A DNA stretch of 64,000 nucleotides from Dolomedes plantarius (lineage: Eukaryota; Arthropoda; Arachnida; Araneae; Dolomedidae), in contig OU015496.1 of assembly GCA_907164885.2 (NCBI GenBank), positions 169,868,242 to 169,932,241 on the forward strand, given 5' to 3'. The translations under genes were made by a program, and so were the position numbers. Shown here one piece after another: positions 49,776 through 60,926 of the stretch (positions are counted from its first letter, which is position 1; every line of letters begins with the position of its first letter). The notes under the pieces were generated by a model. The model was not told where the DNA came from and ran no database searches. It worked only from the letters and a program-made list of their open reading frames with translations.

Positions 49776-50169
49776 GCTCTTGGTACAGCGATGCATGAGA
49801 TAACAAGGAAAGCGCCATTTTTAGGCGTCAAGATTATTATGCCATTTGACAGATTAATCTATGTTTAAGAGGGAGCCAGTCAAGATGAAATATATTCAGT
49901 AATCAGTCACGGATATAGTTCAGTATGTTCAAATGACTATGGCTAAAAGTATTGTCATAAAAAGTATTGACCCAGTAGACCTGTTACTAATTTTTCATGT
50001 TGAGGGCCAAGTTATAAAAATTGCACACTATTTAACACCCGAGGGGCGAGTGGCGAAGTTACTTCCCCTACGAAAGTCTCTATATATCATTCACACTACA
50101 CAAAACAGTCTGTCTTTGCGGAATATGAAACACGTATATAGTAGTAGATCAGAAAAATATAGTATACAC

Positions 50170-50492
50170 CAGTGGTTCCCAACCCGTAGAAGTCTGCGGA
50201 CCACTAAGCCAGAAATTGAACCATGTGCGGACCACCACCCACCCCCACCGACTTGAGGGGGAGGGGAACCTTCCGGGGGTATGAAAATTATTTTGTATCA
50301 TATTCTAATAATAATATAGTTATGTTAAACTTTTAAGAAATTATAATTTAACACTTGATAGTCATCGGATATATTTGGTCCATCTAGTTCAATGAACATT
50401 GTTTTCAATATCCCCATTTGGTTGGCAACTTTTTTATATGTGGTGCCGGACCACTCCCGAGGCTCTCGCGGACCACCGGTTGGGAACCATTG
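50170..50492. mobile_element. hAT-type MITE, 323 bp
   Basis: It starts CAGTGGTTCCCAACCCGTAG and ends CCGGTTGGGAACCATTG. The flanks GTATACAC and GTGTACAC match at 7 of 8 bases. GCGGACCAC words near both ends tie it to the older copy at 47406. Confidence 0.85.
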
Positions 50493-50500
50493 GTGTACAC

Positions 50501-51687
50501 AGAAAGACATGACAACCCTGGAAGAAATAATGGATCCTTTGTTTTTTCTTTTTCCTGTCATGACGCCACTTATGGCTTATTGGTCCTCGTTAGGGGAAAT
50601 ATTCAACTCATTTAATCGCGTCAGAATTTTCCTACACTACTTCCTGAAAACACCGACTCCTACTACAATAGGTCCACCTAGGCAGTTAGTTCACTTCAAG
50701 GCTTTGCCTCAAAACCGCAGTCTGCTACCTGTTGCAGAGATAGCCGATGGAGCCCAGGAGCATAATAGAAAGAGTAGCAGATTTCCTGGCATAGGAGACA
50801 ACTAATGTGAGCAGTACCAATGTATAGACAATCCCATAGCGGCGTTTCGTCTCTACGGCAGACCTTACACCGAAAGAACACATTTTTAGACAAAAGTCGC
50901 TTTTGCTTCCATTTCAGACACCGATAGCAAACGTCTTTGAAATGTGTCTCATACCCTTACATCAAAGTGGCAGTCTGTTTCTCGAGCGCATGTATAGTAA
51001 ATATTAAACACACATCGCGACGTCAGAGAACTAATAATTCAGTGAGTCGGCATCGTTTGAACTGGGTTGCCATAATGATATTAATGTGCCAGTTTAGTAA
51101 AAATAGAAAAAACCGAAAGAAAGGGAAAGAAACGGAAATTTTGAGTTTACCCCGAGAAAATTTCATGAAACAATCCAAGCGAATTTTCGCAACAACTTCC
51201 AAATTCCTAACCCTTTTAAATTCCTCGGTGATTAAAATGATAATTAAAATGGTGAATACTGCGCTTCGGGAGCTCACATTTAAGAATTTTTCCTGGTTAA
51301 ATGATCTATTGCAAAGAATTTTTTTCTAGTAACTTTTAGTTTATTTTGCCCCCGACAGATGACTGTTTTTAAATCAGACATAAGACAAGTTGGTTTTGGT
51401 AATATGATGAGACTAGTTGATGTAAAGAGGGGTAGATACAGCTTGTATGGATCTACGATCTCGTTGGTCTCAAATTAGGAAGGGGCAAAAGGCTGATAAT
51501 CGAGGCTTTCGCAAACACCTCACGCAAATGAATTTGCACATGCACTACTCCGGTATCAATTATTGTTTTCTGAAAGTGAAATAACCTCTCTGCTAGGAAG
51601 TAATGACTGATTATAAATTGAAAACTTTTGCAACGCTTTATGGGACTAAAGACTTTAAATGATCGCCTTTAGGCGGTTAAGACACTA
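50501..51687. other. intergenic, nothing recognised
   Basis: Two open frames of over 100 codons cross this stretch. The upstream part of one lies inside the 50170 MITE, and neither shows a protein family motif. Confidence 0.35.
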
Positions 51688-51875
51688 AGGGCCTGTTCAC
51701 ATAGGAGTCCGTTGCGTTGCGTTAAGGGAAAGATGACGTTAAGACGAAAATAAACCAATCATAGGCGTTAAAAATTTTATTGCTAATCGTTTGGAGGCCT
51801 ACGATTGGTTTATTTTCGTCTCAACGTCATCTTTCCCTTAACGCAACGCAACGGACTCCTATGTGAACAGGCCCT
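51688..51875. mobile_element. 188-bp palindromic MITE with TA target duplication
   Basis: AGGGCCTGTTCACATAGGAG at the left is repeated inverted at the right, and the inverted match continues through GGGAAAGATGACGTT and AACCAATC, so the arms cover most of the element. TA lies on both sides (51686-51687 and 51876-51877). Nearly perfect arms suggest a young insertion. Confidence 0.88.
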
Positions 51876-51877
51876 TA

Positions 51878-52493
51878 GGCCGTTCGCACACGGAGCAACT
51901 CAAAAGAAACTGATAACCGACTCCAATCACAAACCAGTCCGTGATGAGTCGTAACCTATGTAATTGAATGGAGCCACGCACACGGCGCAACTGGTTACAA
52001 ACCCGTCAGCAACGCGTTTGTAATCAGTCGCAGGCAACTGAACGTGTCGAGTCACTAGCAACTTCAGTCGCCAGTTTCTCTTGCGTTGTGCGTGTTATTA
52101 CACAATCTATGCTACAGCCGCTCTTTTGGCAAGCTGCCAAATGACGTACACGAGACACGTGACTTCTGCCTAGCGATGAAATGAAATTCTAACGTTTTTT
52201 GTTGTATGGAATATGTGCGCTCATATATACAGTCCATTTTTAAACGATTGATCAAAGACAATCTATTTTGACGATATTTTAAAATAAATTAATTTCTGAT
52301 AATAATTTAACTAAAAATAATGTCCGGAATAATGATGTTCTTCCTTTCATGACAGGTCGCAAACTATTGATTTGAATCACTTTTGAGTCGGCCCGTGTGC
52401 GGAGCTGCATCACTAACGAGTTTTTCAACCGATATGCAATTTCAGTCGCTAACCAGTTGAGTTTCCTTTGAGTCGCTCCGTGTGCGGACGTCC
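51878..52493. mobile_element. 616-bp MITE with TTA target duplication (Harbinger-like)
   Basis: The left end GGCCGTTCGCACACGGAGCA is inverted at the right end as GCTCCGTGTGCGGACGTCC, and about 38 bp match in total, including AACTCAAAAGAAACT against AGTTTCCTTTGAGT. TTA stands at 51875-51877 and 52494-52496. 3-bp TWA duplications are usual for PIF/Harbinger. More GTGTGCGG words occur inside both ends. It abuts the previous MITE. Confidence 0.83.
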
Positions 52494-52799
52494 TTACGAT
52501 TACAAATATTGTTCTTAGAATGAAGCATTGATGATAATCAATGATAAAGATGATTTAATGTTGCAGAGGCCAGACAAATGATTATGTTTAGGAAAGGCCG
52601 CTTGCTATGGACGTAATTGCATTCTCTTGATGGCTTTGATTTCATCATACATCAACTGGAGCATTAAAATTCTTAATCTCGGAGCATTCGAAAATTTCGC
52701 CCTGCAAAAGTGATGTCATCGTGATGTATATTCTTAATTGACAATAATGCTAAGTGGTAGATATTGCAAATATATGTCACGATGATGCTTAGACACAAG

Positions 52800-52885
52800 A
52801 TCATTCAGTGGCCCTCGCCGGGATTCGAAACGAGTACCCTCAGTACCGAAATTCCGACGTGATAATCAGTAGGATGCCTTGGGCT
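52800..52885 (-). mobile_element. tRNA-derived SINE head, family D
   Basis: On the minus strand GCATCCTACTGATTATCACG leads to TCGTTTCGAATCCCGGCGAG, a B box, at about 52814-52834. The A-box part is degraded. It probably extends leftward on the + strand, but I cannot bound it. Confidence 0.55.
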
Positions 52886-53781
52886 TCTTCTAAATAGTAA
52901 ATTTAAGTTTTCATTTATGTAATTTTTTCATTAGTTAATATTTAGTCTAATGTTACTTTTTTGTATCTACTATTCATTCTAAATGATTTCCGTTACTCTC
53001 ATTCTCACTTATTCTTCTTTATCTTTTGTTCCTATCACTGTCATTCATTTACGATTTTCATCATGTCGTTTTCTGTTGGTTTAAAAAGGGGAAGCATGTT
53101 TAAAAAATTCATCGATCTGCAGATTGAAATATTCATCGTTTTAGACATCGTTTTAGCGATGTTCCTTAAGTTTTGAATACCACTGTAGCAATAATCGAGT
53201 TTACAAATAACAACAAAAGCAACAATAAATAACATCTCATTGCGCATAACTATGTAAAGATGAGAAAAATATAACGGCGAGAGATAACTACCCCTTTGAA
53301 GTGAATTGAATGAGAAAATATAGTAGGTATATTAAAATGAATATTTGTCGAGCGAGTTATGCCCAATCCGATATTTCTGGGGGCCTCACAGTACCCGTAA
53401 GTCAGGGGCCTCCAATGTCTAACTTCGGCCCTGGTTATAACCGTATTTTTGGCTGTCGCTGCAGATTTTGACTGAGTGTTTGAAAATGGCTATCATTGAT
53501 CGAACTATAATTTCAGCTGAAACGTCCCAAAACATTCTTTAGCTTTGAATTCCCTGCGTTACAGGCATCTTATTAAGTAGTACATCAGGATTGATGTTAA
53601 TGCGAAAATCAAACAGCATCCTAGTCTTGCGAAAGCAGCAGAGTTGGCCATCTGGAGCCACAGAATATTGTGGAAATCAGAAAGTAATGTTCAGAAAAGA
53701 ACTAACATCTAACTTAGTAGTACGGAAAGTAGTTTTTAACATACTACTAACCTAGTAGGACCAAGACGTACACATAGTATA
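52886..53781. other. intergenic, nothing recognised
   Basis: No coding motif. The segment TCTGGGGGCCTCACAGTACC near 53376 has a transposon-end look but I found no partner. Confidence 0.3.
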
Positions 53782-54548
53782 CAGTATGCCCACTAAAGTC
53801 CCTTCCCATCCTCTTAACTTCGGAACGACTGCTGCTATATTCATAAAAGTGGTGTCTAGGGATAGTAAAGTAGCCATGCGCTACTGAATAAAACAACCTA
53901 CCACGCCACCTGGTGGAAAACTGTGGAGTTAGCATTCCTATCTCGAAAACGGAACGAGATAGGGAGAAAAAGTGATTTACAAAGTTGTAGAAAATCATCG
54001 ATTTAGTACGAAAAGCTACCTTATGGACATTAATGCAAAGAATAGAACGGTGAAAACGCGCATTTATATTTTCGTGATTTCCTACATTGTGACGTACCAA
54101 AACGATCTGAGAAAGAAAAAAACAACTAGTTATAACAATATACCTTTATTTGAGATGTTCAAACTTCTCACCGTCATTGCGGTGTCGTGTTTTGCCCGTA
54201 AGATAATCATTTCTCCTTCCGTTGAAGTTTCGTAACGTCACAGTGTAGGTAATCATGAAAAAACAAATGCGCTTTTTAACCATTCTATTCTTTGCATTAA
54301 TGTCCACAAGGTGTCTTTTTGTACTAAATCGATGATTTTCTACAACTTTGTAAATCACTTTTTTTCCCTACCTCTTTCCGTTTTCGAGATAGGAATGCTA
54401 ACTCCGCAGTTTTCCACCAGGTGGCGCGATAGGTGGTTTTATTCAGTAGCGCATCTCTACTTTACTATACCTAGACACCACTTTTATGAATATAGCATCA
54501 GCCGTTCCGAAGTTAAGAGGGTGGGAAGGGACTTTAGTGGGCATACTG
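53782..54548. mobile_element. 767-bp fold-back element with arms of over 310 bp
   Basis: CAGTATGCCCACTAAAGTCC starts the element, and its complement ends it. The arms (53782-about 54098 and about 54234-54548) are inverted copies with roughly one difference in ten bases. The spacer is about 135 bp. TA flanks both ends, and CAGT-type ends fit a Tc1/mariner-related MITE. Mirror-image open frames in both arms are by-products. Confidence 0.9.
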
Positions 54549-54890
54549 TATATTATATGTAAAATAAAAAAATAGGGTCTCCCCCCCTCCCGCAACCAAT
54601 CATGATCGTTTACGTCATACGGTGGTTTGCCATTAATGCACATAATATGTTATATCAAGACTTGTTAACATAAGATTTTCATCTGAAGTAATCAGGAGTA
54701 AATGATACACAACATAAAACAATTTCATATTAAAATTATGAAATGAAGTGTGAAGTTACACTGCTTGCATTTTAATATTAGTGTACGTGAGATACGTGGG
54801 TTTCCATGATTACGAGGTTAGTGGTTCCCTTAACTTCGGAACATGTAATATACGTATTAACCCATATTTCCAACAGCAGGCGACCGCAAG

Positions 54891-55016
54891 ATGTCAAGCG
54901 CTTTAAATCAGCGGGTGTCATTGCGGTTTCACAGTAGCGAAACTACAGTTGCACCAGGTTGTGCAACGTGCAAAGGTCCAGAACATTCAGGGGACCGAAA
55001 TATCTTTTCCTTTAAG
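54891..55016 (+). CDS. possible first coding exon of an unknown gene
   Basis: An ATG in the context CGCAAGATGTC opens 42 codons that end at AAG|GTAGAA, a fair 5' splice site. The product starts MSSALNQRVSLRFHSSETTV and contains CATCKGPEHSGD, a Cys-x2-Cys group. No family is recognised and no second exon was found. It is too short for coding statistics, so chance is quite possible. Confidence 0.2.
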
Positions 55017-55039
55017 GTAGAAATTTACAAAAAATAATT

Positions 55040-56270
55040 AATTGGAAAAATATAAAATTACTATCTTTACGACTTTGAGTGACCTTCATTATACAACTTC
55101 AGGCGAGTCTTTTTTTCCTGAACGGTTTTTTATTTACCCTTGGGATTGGGGTGGCCGTAAGTTGGTTAGATAATTTACGACTAACTTTATGAAAACATGG
55201 AAGGTAAAAGACAGAGAGAGGATTTAACACGCAGAAGGACTCGTCCAGGCAATAGCCTTAAACATTTCAACGTATTATGAAAGAAAGAAAAAAATATGCT
55301 GTTCTTTTTTACGGTAGCTAACTCTGGTCACACATGTCCATCCCTTGATTTGCTCGAGAGTACAGGCTACAATAGCCACTCATTTCCAAGGGGTATTCGT
55401 GCAGATAAGAGCTTGTTAAGCTTCCTGTTTAAGGGGTTCAATTTCAAAGGTAACGAGAACACATGATATTTTGGAGAAGCATAGACGCAAACGGAAGACA
55501 GCATTTAATCATATATTGTGAAACTTGTCAGGATTTGAATGACTATAAGAACAGAAGCACTATAAAAGGGGCAATTATATCCGAAACAGACAATCTTATA
55601 TTTTACCCAATCATAAATAAGGCAACATCCCAAGAAAAACTTGTCAGAATGTTGGTTGTTCCTAGACAAATGTTTCTAGGATAATGCAAGAGAAGGAGGG
55701 AGATACTTGTTCTCTTGTGCATTGGTGTTCTAGAAAGATTACCTCAAGTTATTTCCAGTCATTATACTTTTATCTAAGTGTCGTGAGTCGCTACAATTTC
55801 TTGTCAATACAGCTGCTGTCATGTTTGTTAGTTAATACTGTTTGTTAATCAATAGAAAAGGTTTTCAACTAATGATGGTCAATAAATTTTGAGAGGATTG
55901 AGATCAGACAGTGGCAGCATGGGTCATACGAATTCACTAATTTATAATCATATTTGTGCATTGATTTAAGACAGAACTTGTTATTTAATATCCCTAGCCG
56001 CTGCGCGACCAGCATGGTCGCCTTTAGTTTTATATTTTCTTTTGCAAAACAACTCAACTGAAAGAAACGTATGTAAGGAATGTTACAATTACCTGTCACC
56101 ATAATTTTCGTTGTTAAGTGGTAGTGTGATCTCAACCAAAAAATTTATAATCAATGTGGTGTTCTCTATAAGGCCGATTCTATATCATCGTGATTAAAAA
56201 AATATGAATTTCCATTACTTCAGAACAGAGTTAAAGATAAGACTGAGAAACCCAACAACAAAGATTTTAA
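55040..56270. other. intergenic, nothing recognised
   Basis: The open frame on the + strand at 55463-55684 (73 codons) has no recognised motif. Confidence 0.35.
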
Positions 56271-56279
56271 AAATTACAT

Positions 56280-56560
56280 TCCTCTCTGTATGTAATATTT
56301 TTCAAAATTTGGATATCTACACTTTATCATTACATCAATTAAGAAATTGTTAGGGTCAAATTTTTTCACTAAAAAAGGAGTAAAAAAATTCAGCAAGTAC
56401 TAAAATATAGTGTGGATTACATCACTCTATGTACTATTGTTCACAATACAGATATCTACACTTAATCATACCAAATAAAAAATTGTTGGGAAAATTTCTT
56501 TGCTTATAAAATGGAGTAAAAATTCAGCAAGTACTACTAAAAAAGTGTAGACAATTAACT
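56280..56560. repeat. two direct copies of a roughly 125-bp sequence
   Basis: GGATATCTACACTTTATCAT and GAGTAAAAAAATTCAGCAAG at 56310-56400 recur as AGATATCTACACTTAATCAT and GAGTAAAAATTCAGCAAGTA at 56448-56535. The copies are diverged. Confidence 0.75.
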
Positions 56561-58293
56561 CTTACTTACTATTAAGATATTATAATGCAATTATTAATAT
56601 TTTACTATGATATTCCTCAAACTTCACTAATTTAAAATCATCCGAAATACTCAACTGTGTATCTTCTATACACAGTTGACATACAACTATACATACAACT
56701 GACCATGACTAAACACTGGATTTGATAGGTCTAAACATATTTTGTCAAAAGTTTGTCCTCTTACATACATTTAGAAAAACCGATGGAACAAAAGAATAAA
56801 TTATACTCGTGAATAAATAAAAAATTATTCACGTGTAAAATACAGCAATTAAATTGTACCAAATTACGTGCTATCGTCGAACCACTACACATACGCGGTT
56901 GGCCACTAATGTTTACATCTGGTAGTTGCAACCATTGCCATTTGGAGTGTAGAAATATCGCCGATTTTTGTGCCGCATACCTACGTGTTTTATATACTAT
57001 ATAGATTCCTCTAAACTCATCTTTTACCAAATGTCATATTATGATTTCATTATTCTAGCAGAGATTAACATCGTAAGATAAGTCCAAATGACGTCAGTCT
57101 GTGACCTTCAGGCACCCGTAACGCCTGAACTTCGTATCGGAGCTAGATAATTAAAGTAATCTATGGCTTTTCCTCAATGAGATCTGTGTATAGCACTTGC
57201 ATCCGTGAAGATCGGTTACGATTTCTTTAAGTCTTTCTCCAAATGGGGAAACTATTTTCCAATTATCTTATCTGCACATCTCAATTTTAGCATTTTATTC
57301 ATAAAAACTGGCACCAAATCGGTTAGAACTTGCTAAAGAAAAGGGCAAAATATCCAAGTATGGCTCTATGATAAGTTATGATACATAGATTTCAAAGTTT
57401 CATCAATCTTCATAAGCACATTTCGAGAGGTTACATGTCATGACGCCTCTTCAACAGATGCTAGTTAGTGCATTGCTTCTACATATACTTAAAGTTATAT
57501 GACTGAGAATAAAAATGCTTTTTAAATAATTAGTTTTTATCATAAGGCAAACAAACATACAGTATAGCTTTAATGCAAAGTGTTGTTTTAGAGATCTATT
57601 CAATATTAAATTGTAGAAAAAATGTATAAATTTATAACTATTATATTTATAACTTTATTGCTCAACTTGGTTGTAAGCGTTCACGTGCATGTGTGAAATA
57701 GGTATCTTGTTTCAAAGTTATCAATAAAAAGTATTTCACCTCATTACCGGTTAGTTTTGAAAACTTAATTTTGATTTCAAAAGAGATTTTCCTTCAAAGT
57801 TTACATTCGAGAATTTTAAACCTAATACACACACTATTGTAAAATATTTTCTATAAAAATATACGCAATACAAAGGATAGAAAATGTAATTAATTTTTCT
57901 TAGAATAAGTTCCCTATTTCTAAGAGTAAAAATATATAAACTTAAAAAAACAGTCTTAAGCTTCGTATAAGCTTCGTATAAATAGTATGTGTTGAATTTA
58001 GAACGTGCAGAATGTGGCAGAAATTTTCTCAAGAGGTTTCTTCAATGCTTTACATTAGGAAAATTTTGCTATCCTGAAATTTTATCCAACACCAATGACA
58101 TCTACAGAAGTAACATTTGCACTGCAGTAAGTTTTGTGTTATGTTAGCTTTAAGACTTTAAATTAGGATCGTGGTGAGTTAATATGAAAATTTGGATGAA
58201 ATTGCCGAGTGATGGGATTGGGAACGTGAGAGGACAGACATCCATGCATAGAGGCAGATAGAATTTCACTTTTATACGAGTATATATAGATAT
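56561..58293. other. intergenic, nothing recognised
   Basis: AT-rich, with a tandem AAGCTTCGTAT (57959-57980). I see no exon. It lies between the SINE/MITE region and the BEL element. Confidence 0.35.
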
Positions 58294-58578
58294 TGTTAAG
58301 AATTTGAAATTTTCTTTCCCCGTTACGCGGCGCGCTTCCTTCGTTTTAGCGCTGCTCGATGTGAACGAGGCTATTACAAGCAAGCGAAAAGCGGGAGTTT
58401 TTTCTCCCCTTATGTCTTATGTCTACTGACGATACGTTTGTCTCTCGATACGCTGTAACTCGATACGTTTGTTTCTCGATACGTAATATGTATTCAAATG
58501 TTTATAATTAGATGTTGTTTATTAAAGTATTTGTGGAAATTACAGTCTTCTATCTATTCGACGGACAATCACGTTACA
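58294..58578 (+). repeat. probable 5' LTR of the BEL/Pao element
   Basis: The block starts TGTTAAGAATTTG and ends CAATCACGTTACA, the TGT...ACA borders common in BEL LTRs. TGGTCATCGAGGAGCC follows directly as a likely primer-binding site, and the gag ATG comes 72 bp later. Inside, CGATACGTTTGTYTCTCGAT is repeated twice. The 3' LTR is outside the window, so the borders cannot be confirmed. Confidence 0.45.
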
Positions 58579-58650
58579 TGGTCATCGAGGAGCCGATGGA
58601 AAGCGAACTGTTCTAACAATTTTGAAAACCGTAACGAAACTTGATTCAAA

Positions 58651-59613
58651 ATGGCTCCCGGTGAACTCTCGGAAATAACTGTATTTAATCGGAAACAAGG
58701 ATATATTCGTGGACAAGTAACAAGATTAAAGACGATTTTACAAGGTGATCAGGTGCCTGTGGATAAAACGGATATTATTCAAAAACTGAATACAACTGAA
58801 AAATTGCGTAGCAAGCTAGATGATCTACGCAGTGAATGTTATTGCATTCTTTCTGACGCTGAGTTACCAGCTTTCGAAGCAAGTTTGGAGGAGCTGCAAA
58901 TTGACCTCGACACATGCGAGGTAAGCTTTCAAAAACTTCTCAAACCAAATTCTATGTCAAATGTTGAAAAGGTAAGTCAGTCCTCTGGTAACTGTAAATT
59001 AAAATTACCGTCAATTAATCTTCCCGAGTTTTCTGGTCAATATGTTGAGTGGTTGTCATTCAAAACGCAATTTATGTCATTAATTGATGATAATGATGAG
59101 TTGTCAGATCAACAAAAATTATTTTATCTTCAATCAGCACTTAAGGGTAATGCCAAACAATTAATTACGATAAGTGATACGTACACTAGTTTATTCGAGG
59201 CACTGAAAAAACGTTTTGAGAACACACGTTTGCTTATTATGAGTCATATTAGTGAAATATTTAATTGTTCTAAAGTTAAATGTGAATCCGCGTCTAATTT
59301 AAGACAGATGCTTGACAAAATCGAAAGTAATTTGCGATCATTAAAACAGTTAAAATTAGAGACAAACCCTCTATGCGAAGGAATATTAATTTATGTAATT
59401 CTTCAACGAATTGATATTGATACACGTAAATTATACGAAATGGAATTGGGATCCGAATTGCCGAGTTGGGAAAAATTTACGGATTTTTTAACCAAAAGAT
59501 GTCAAGCTCTGGAAAATGTTAACAGAGGTCCGGGAGGAAATGAATTTAAACGGGAACCAACCCCAAAATTCAAAACGTTAATAGTAAAAATGAGAAAAAT
59601 AACTGTATGTTAG
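58651..59613 (+). CDS. gag: BEL/Pao retrotransposon gag
   Basis: 320 codons from the ATG that follows the leader. The Gag protein packs the element's RNA in the particle. The N-terminal part is helical; residues about 115-270 (LPSINLPEFSGQYVEWLSFK, LFYLQSALKGNAKQLI) form the DUF1759 Gag-like domain of BEL/Pao elements. The frame ends at TAG. The zinc-knuckle region and protease continue in the -1 frame, with an overlap of 7 bases or more. BEL elements usually have one long Gag-Pol frame, so the break is either an indel or a frameshift signal. I saw no classic slippery heptamer. Confidence 0.88.
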   Translation: MAPGELSEITVFNRKQGYIRGQVTRLKTILQGDQVPVDKTDIIQKLNTTEKLRSKLDDLRSECYCILSDAELPAFEASLEELQIDLDTCEVSFQKLLKPNSMSNVEKVSQSSGNCKLKLPSINLPEFSGQYVEWLSFKTQFMSLIDDNDELSDQQKLFYLQSALKGNAKQLITISDTYTSLFEALKKRFENTRLLIMSHISEIFNCSKVKCESASNLRQMLDKIESNLRSLKQLKLETNPLCEGILIYVILQRIDIDTRKLYEMELGSELPSWEKFTDFLTKRCQALENVNRGPGGNEFKREPTPKFKTLIVKMRKITVC

Positions 59614-60926
59614 GATGCACAGAATCGCACCCCATTTTCAGGTGTAAAAGGTTTATTGATTCAAACGCAGATGAAAGATTAAAATATGTCATGAAATTTA
59701 ATTTATCCTTTAACTGTCTCGGGTTTCATGCAATGTCTAGATGCAAGAAAATACATTTAAAATGTAAAACTTGTAACAAAAATCACAGTACAATGTTGCA
59801 CGGAGCGAACTTTACTGTCGAAAGGTATAAACAAAACAAAAATGACAACGGCGCCAATGATTTGGCGGCGAACGAAGAGAGAAGTTTTGCGCGATCTCAG
59901 GTGCCAGATGGCCTTACGAATCATGAGCTGCAAAATGCGCCTTGTTTATATTCATTTAATGCAAGCAAAAATGTTCTTCTTTCCACGGTGAAAGTAAAGG
60001 TTATGCAATCGAACGGAAATTGGTTGGAGTTAAATGCTTTATGTGACTCCGCATCTATGAGGAATTTAATAATTGAAGACGCAGCTAATTTATTAGGCTT
60101 TCAAAAATCGCGATGTAGGGCAAATTTAATTGGACTAAAAAATACAGTAGTACCAGTTACTGAAAAGATTTGTACCCGTATAACGAACGAAGAAGAATCC
60201 TTTAATAAGGAACTTGAATTTTTAATTTTGCCCGAAATTGCTGGGAATGTTCCATCTGAAAAAATAAACATTTCTAATTTAAATTTGCCGGAAAACATAA
60301 AGTACGCGAATCCTAAATTTTATTTACCTCAAAAAACATCGCTTCTTCTGGGAGCTGACGTATTTTACGAATTACTAAAAGGAAATCAAATCCAGGTAAT
60401 GGGGAACTCTATCATTTTAATTGAGACAGTCTTCGGATGGATGGTGACAGGTTCGATTCCCGCAGTGCGTCCAAATGATTCTCAGTGTTATTTTATTCAG
60501 GATCGCATTGAGGAGGGGTTACAACAATTTTGGGAATTGGAATCGATTGGCATATTCCAAGATGCACACTCGGACGAGGAAGGTAAAGCCATGACACCTT
60601 TTAAGGATTCTATATGCTACAAAAATGGGAGGTATGAAGTTAGGTTACCATGGAAACGGGATTTCAGGGAATTAAATTATAACTTAACAGTTGCCAGGAG
60701 ACGACTAGATCATTTGAATAGAAAATTTGAGAAGCATCCGGAACTGTATAACGATTATCATGAGATACTAAATGATTATGAAAATAAAGGCATCATCGAA
60801 AAGGTTCCAAATGACAAAGTTCAAAACGATAAACCACTATTTTATCTACCATTTTCTATGGTTTATAGAGACTGTCAGTTCCAAAAAACGAATTGTTTTT
60901 TATGCCAGTGCACACGGAGAAGGTGA
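59560..60926 (+). CDS. pol: BEL/Pao zinc knuckles, protease and start of reverse transcriptase
   Basis: The -1 frame relative to gag opens before its ATG at 59607. It first shows Cys/His motifs (CMLGCTESHPIFRC; FNCLGFHAMSRC; LKCKTCNKNHSTMLH), then the aspartic protease (DUF1758) with LCDSASMRNLI where the family has a DSG active site, then GADVFYELL and VFGWMVTGS. The peptidase A17 region with FWELESIG follows. The frame runs off into 17 or so unrelated codons after a small deletion or insertion at about 60872. The DSA in place of DSG probably harms the protease (inference). Confidence 0.85.

Noticed and set aside
50392..50805. 137-codon frame
   Set aside because: Begins inside the hAT MITE at 50170-50492 and shows no domain.
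53747..54643. Pairs of nearly identical frames on opposite strands
   Set aside because: They mirror each other because the arms of the fold-back element are inverted copies.
59575..59607. Programmed -1 frameshift site between gag and protease of the BEL element
   Set aside because: A-rich words occur, but none fits the X XXY YYZ pattern in the zero frame; left as an open question and not called.
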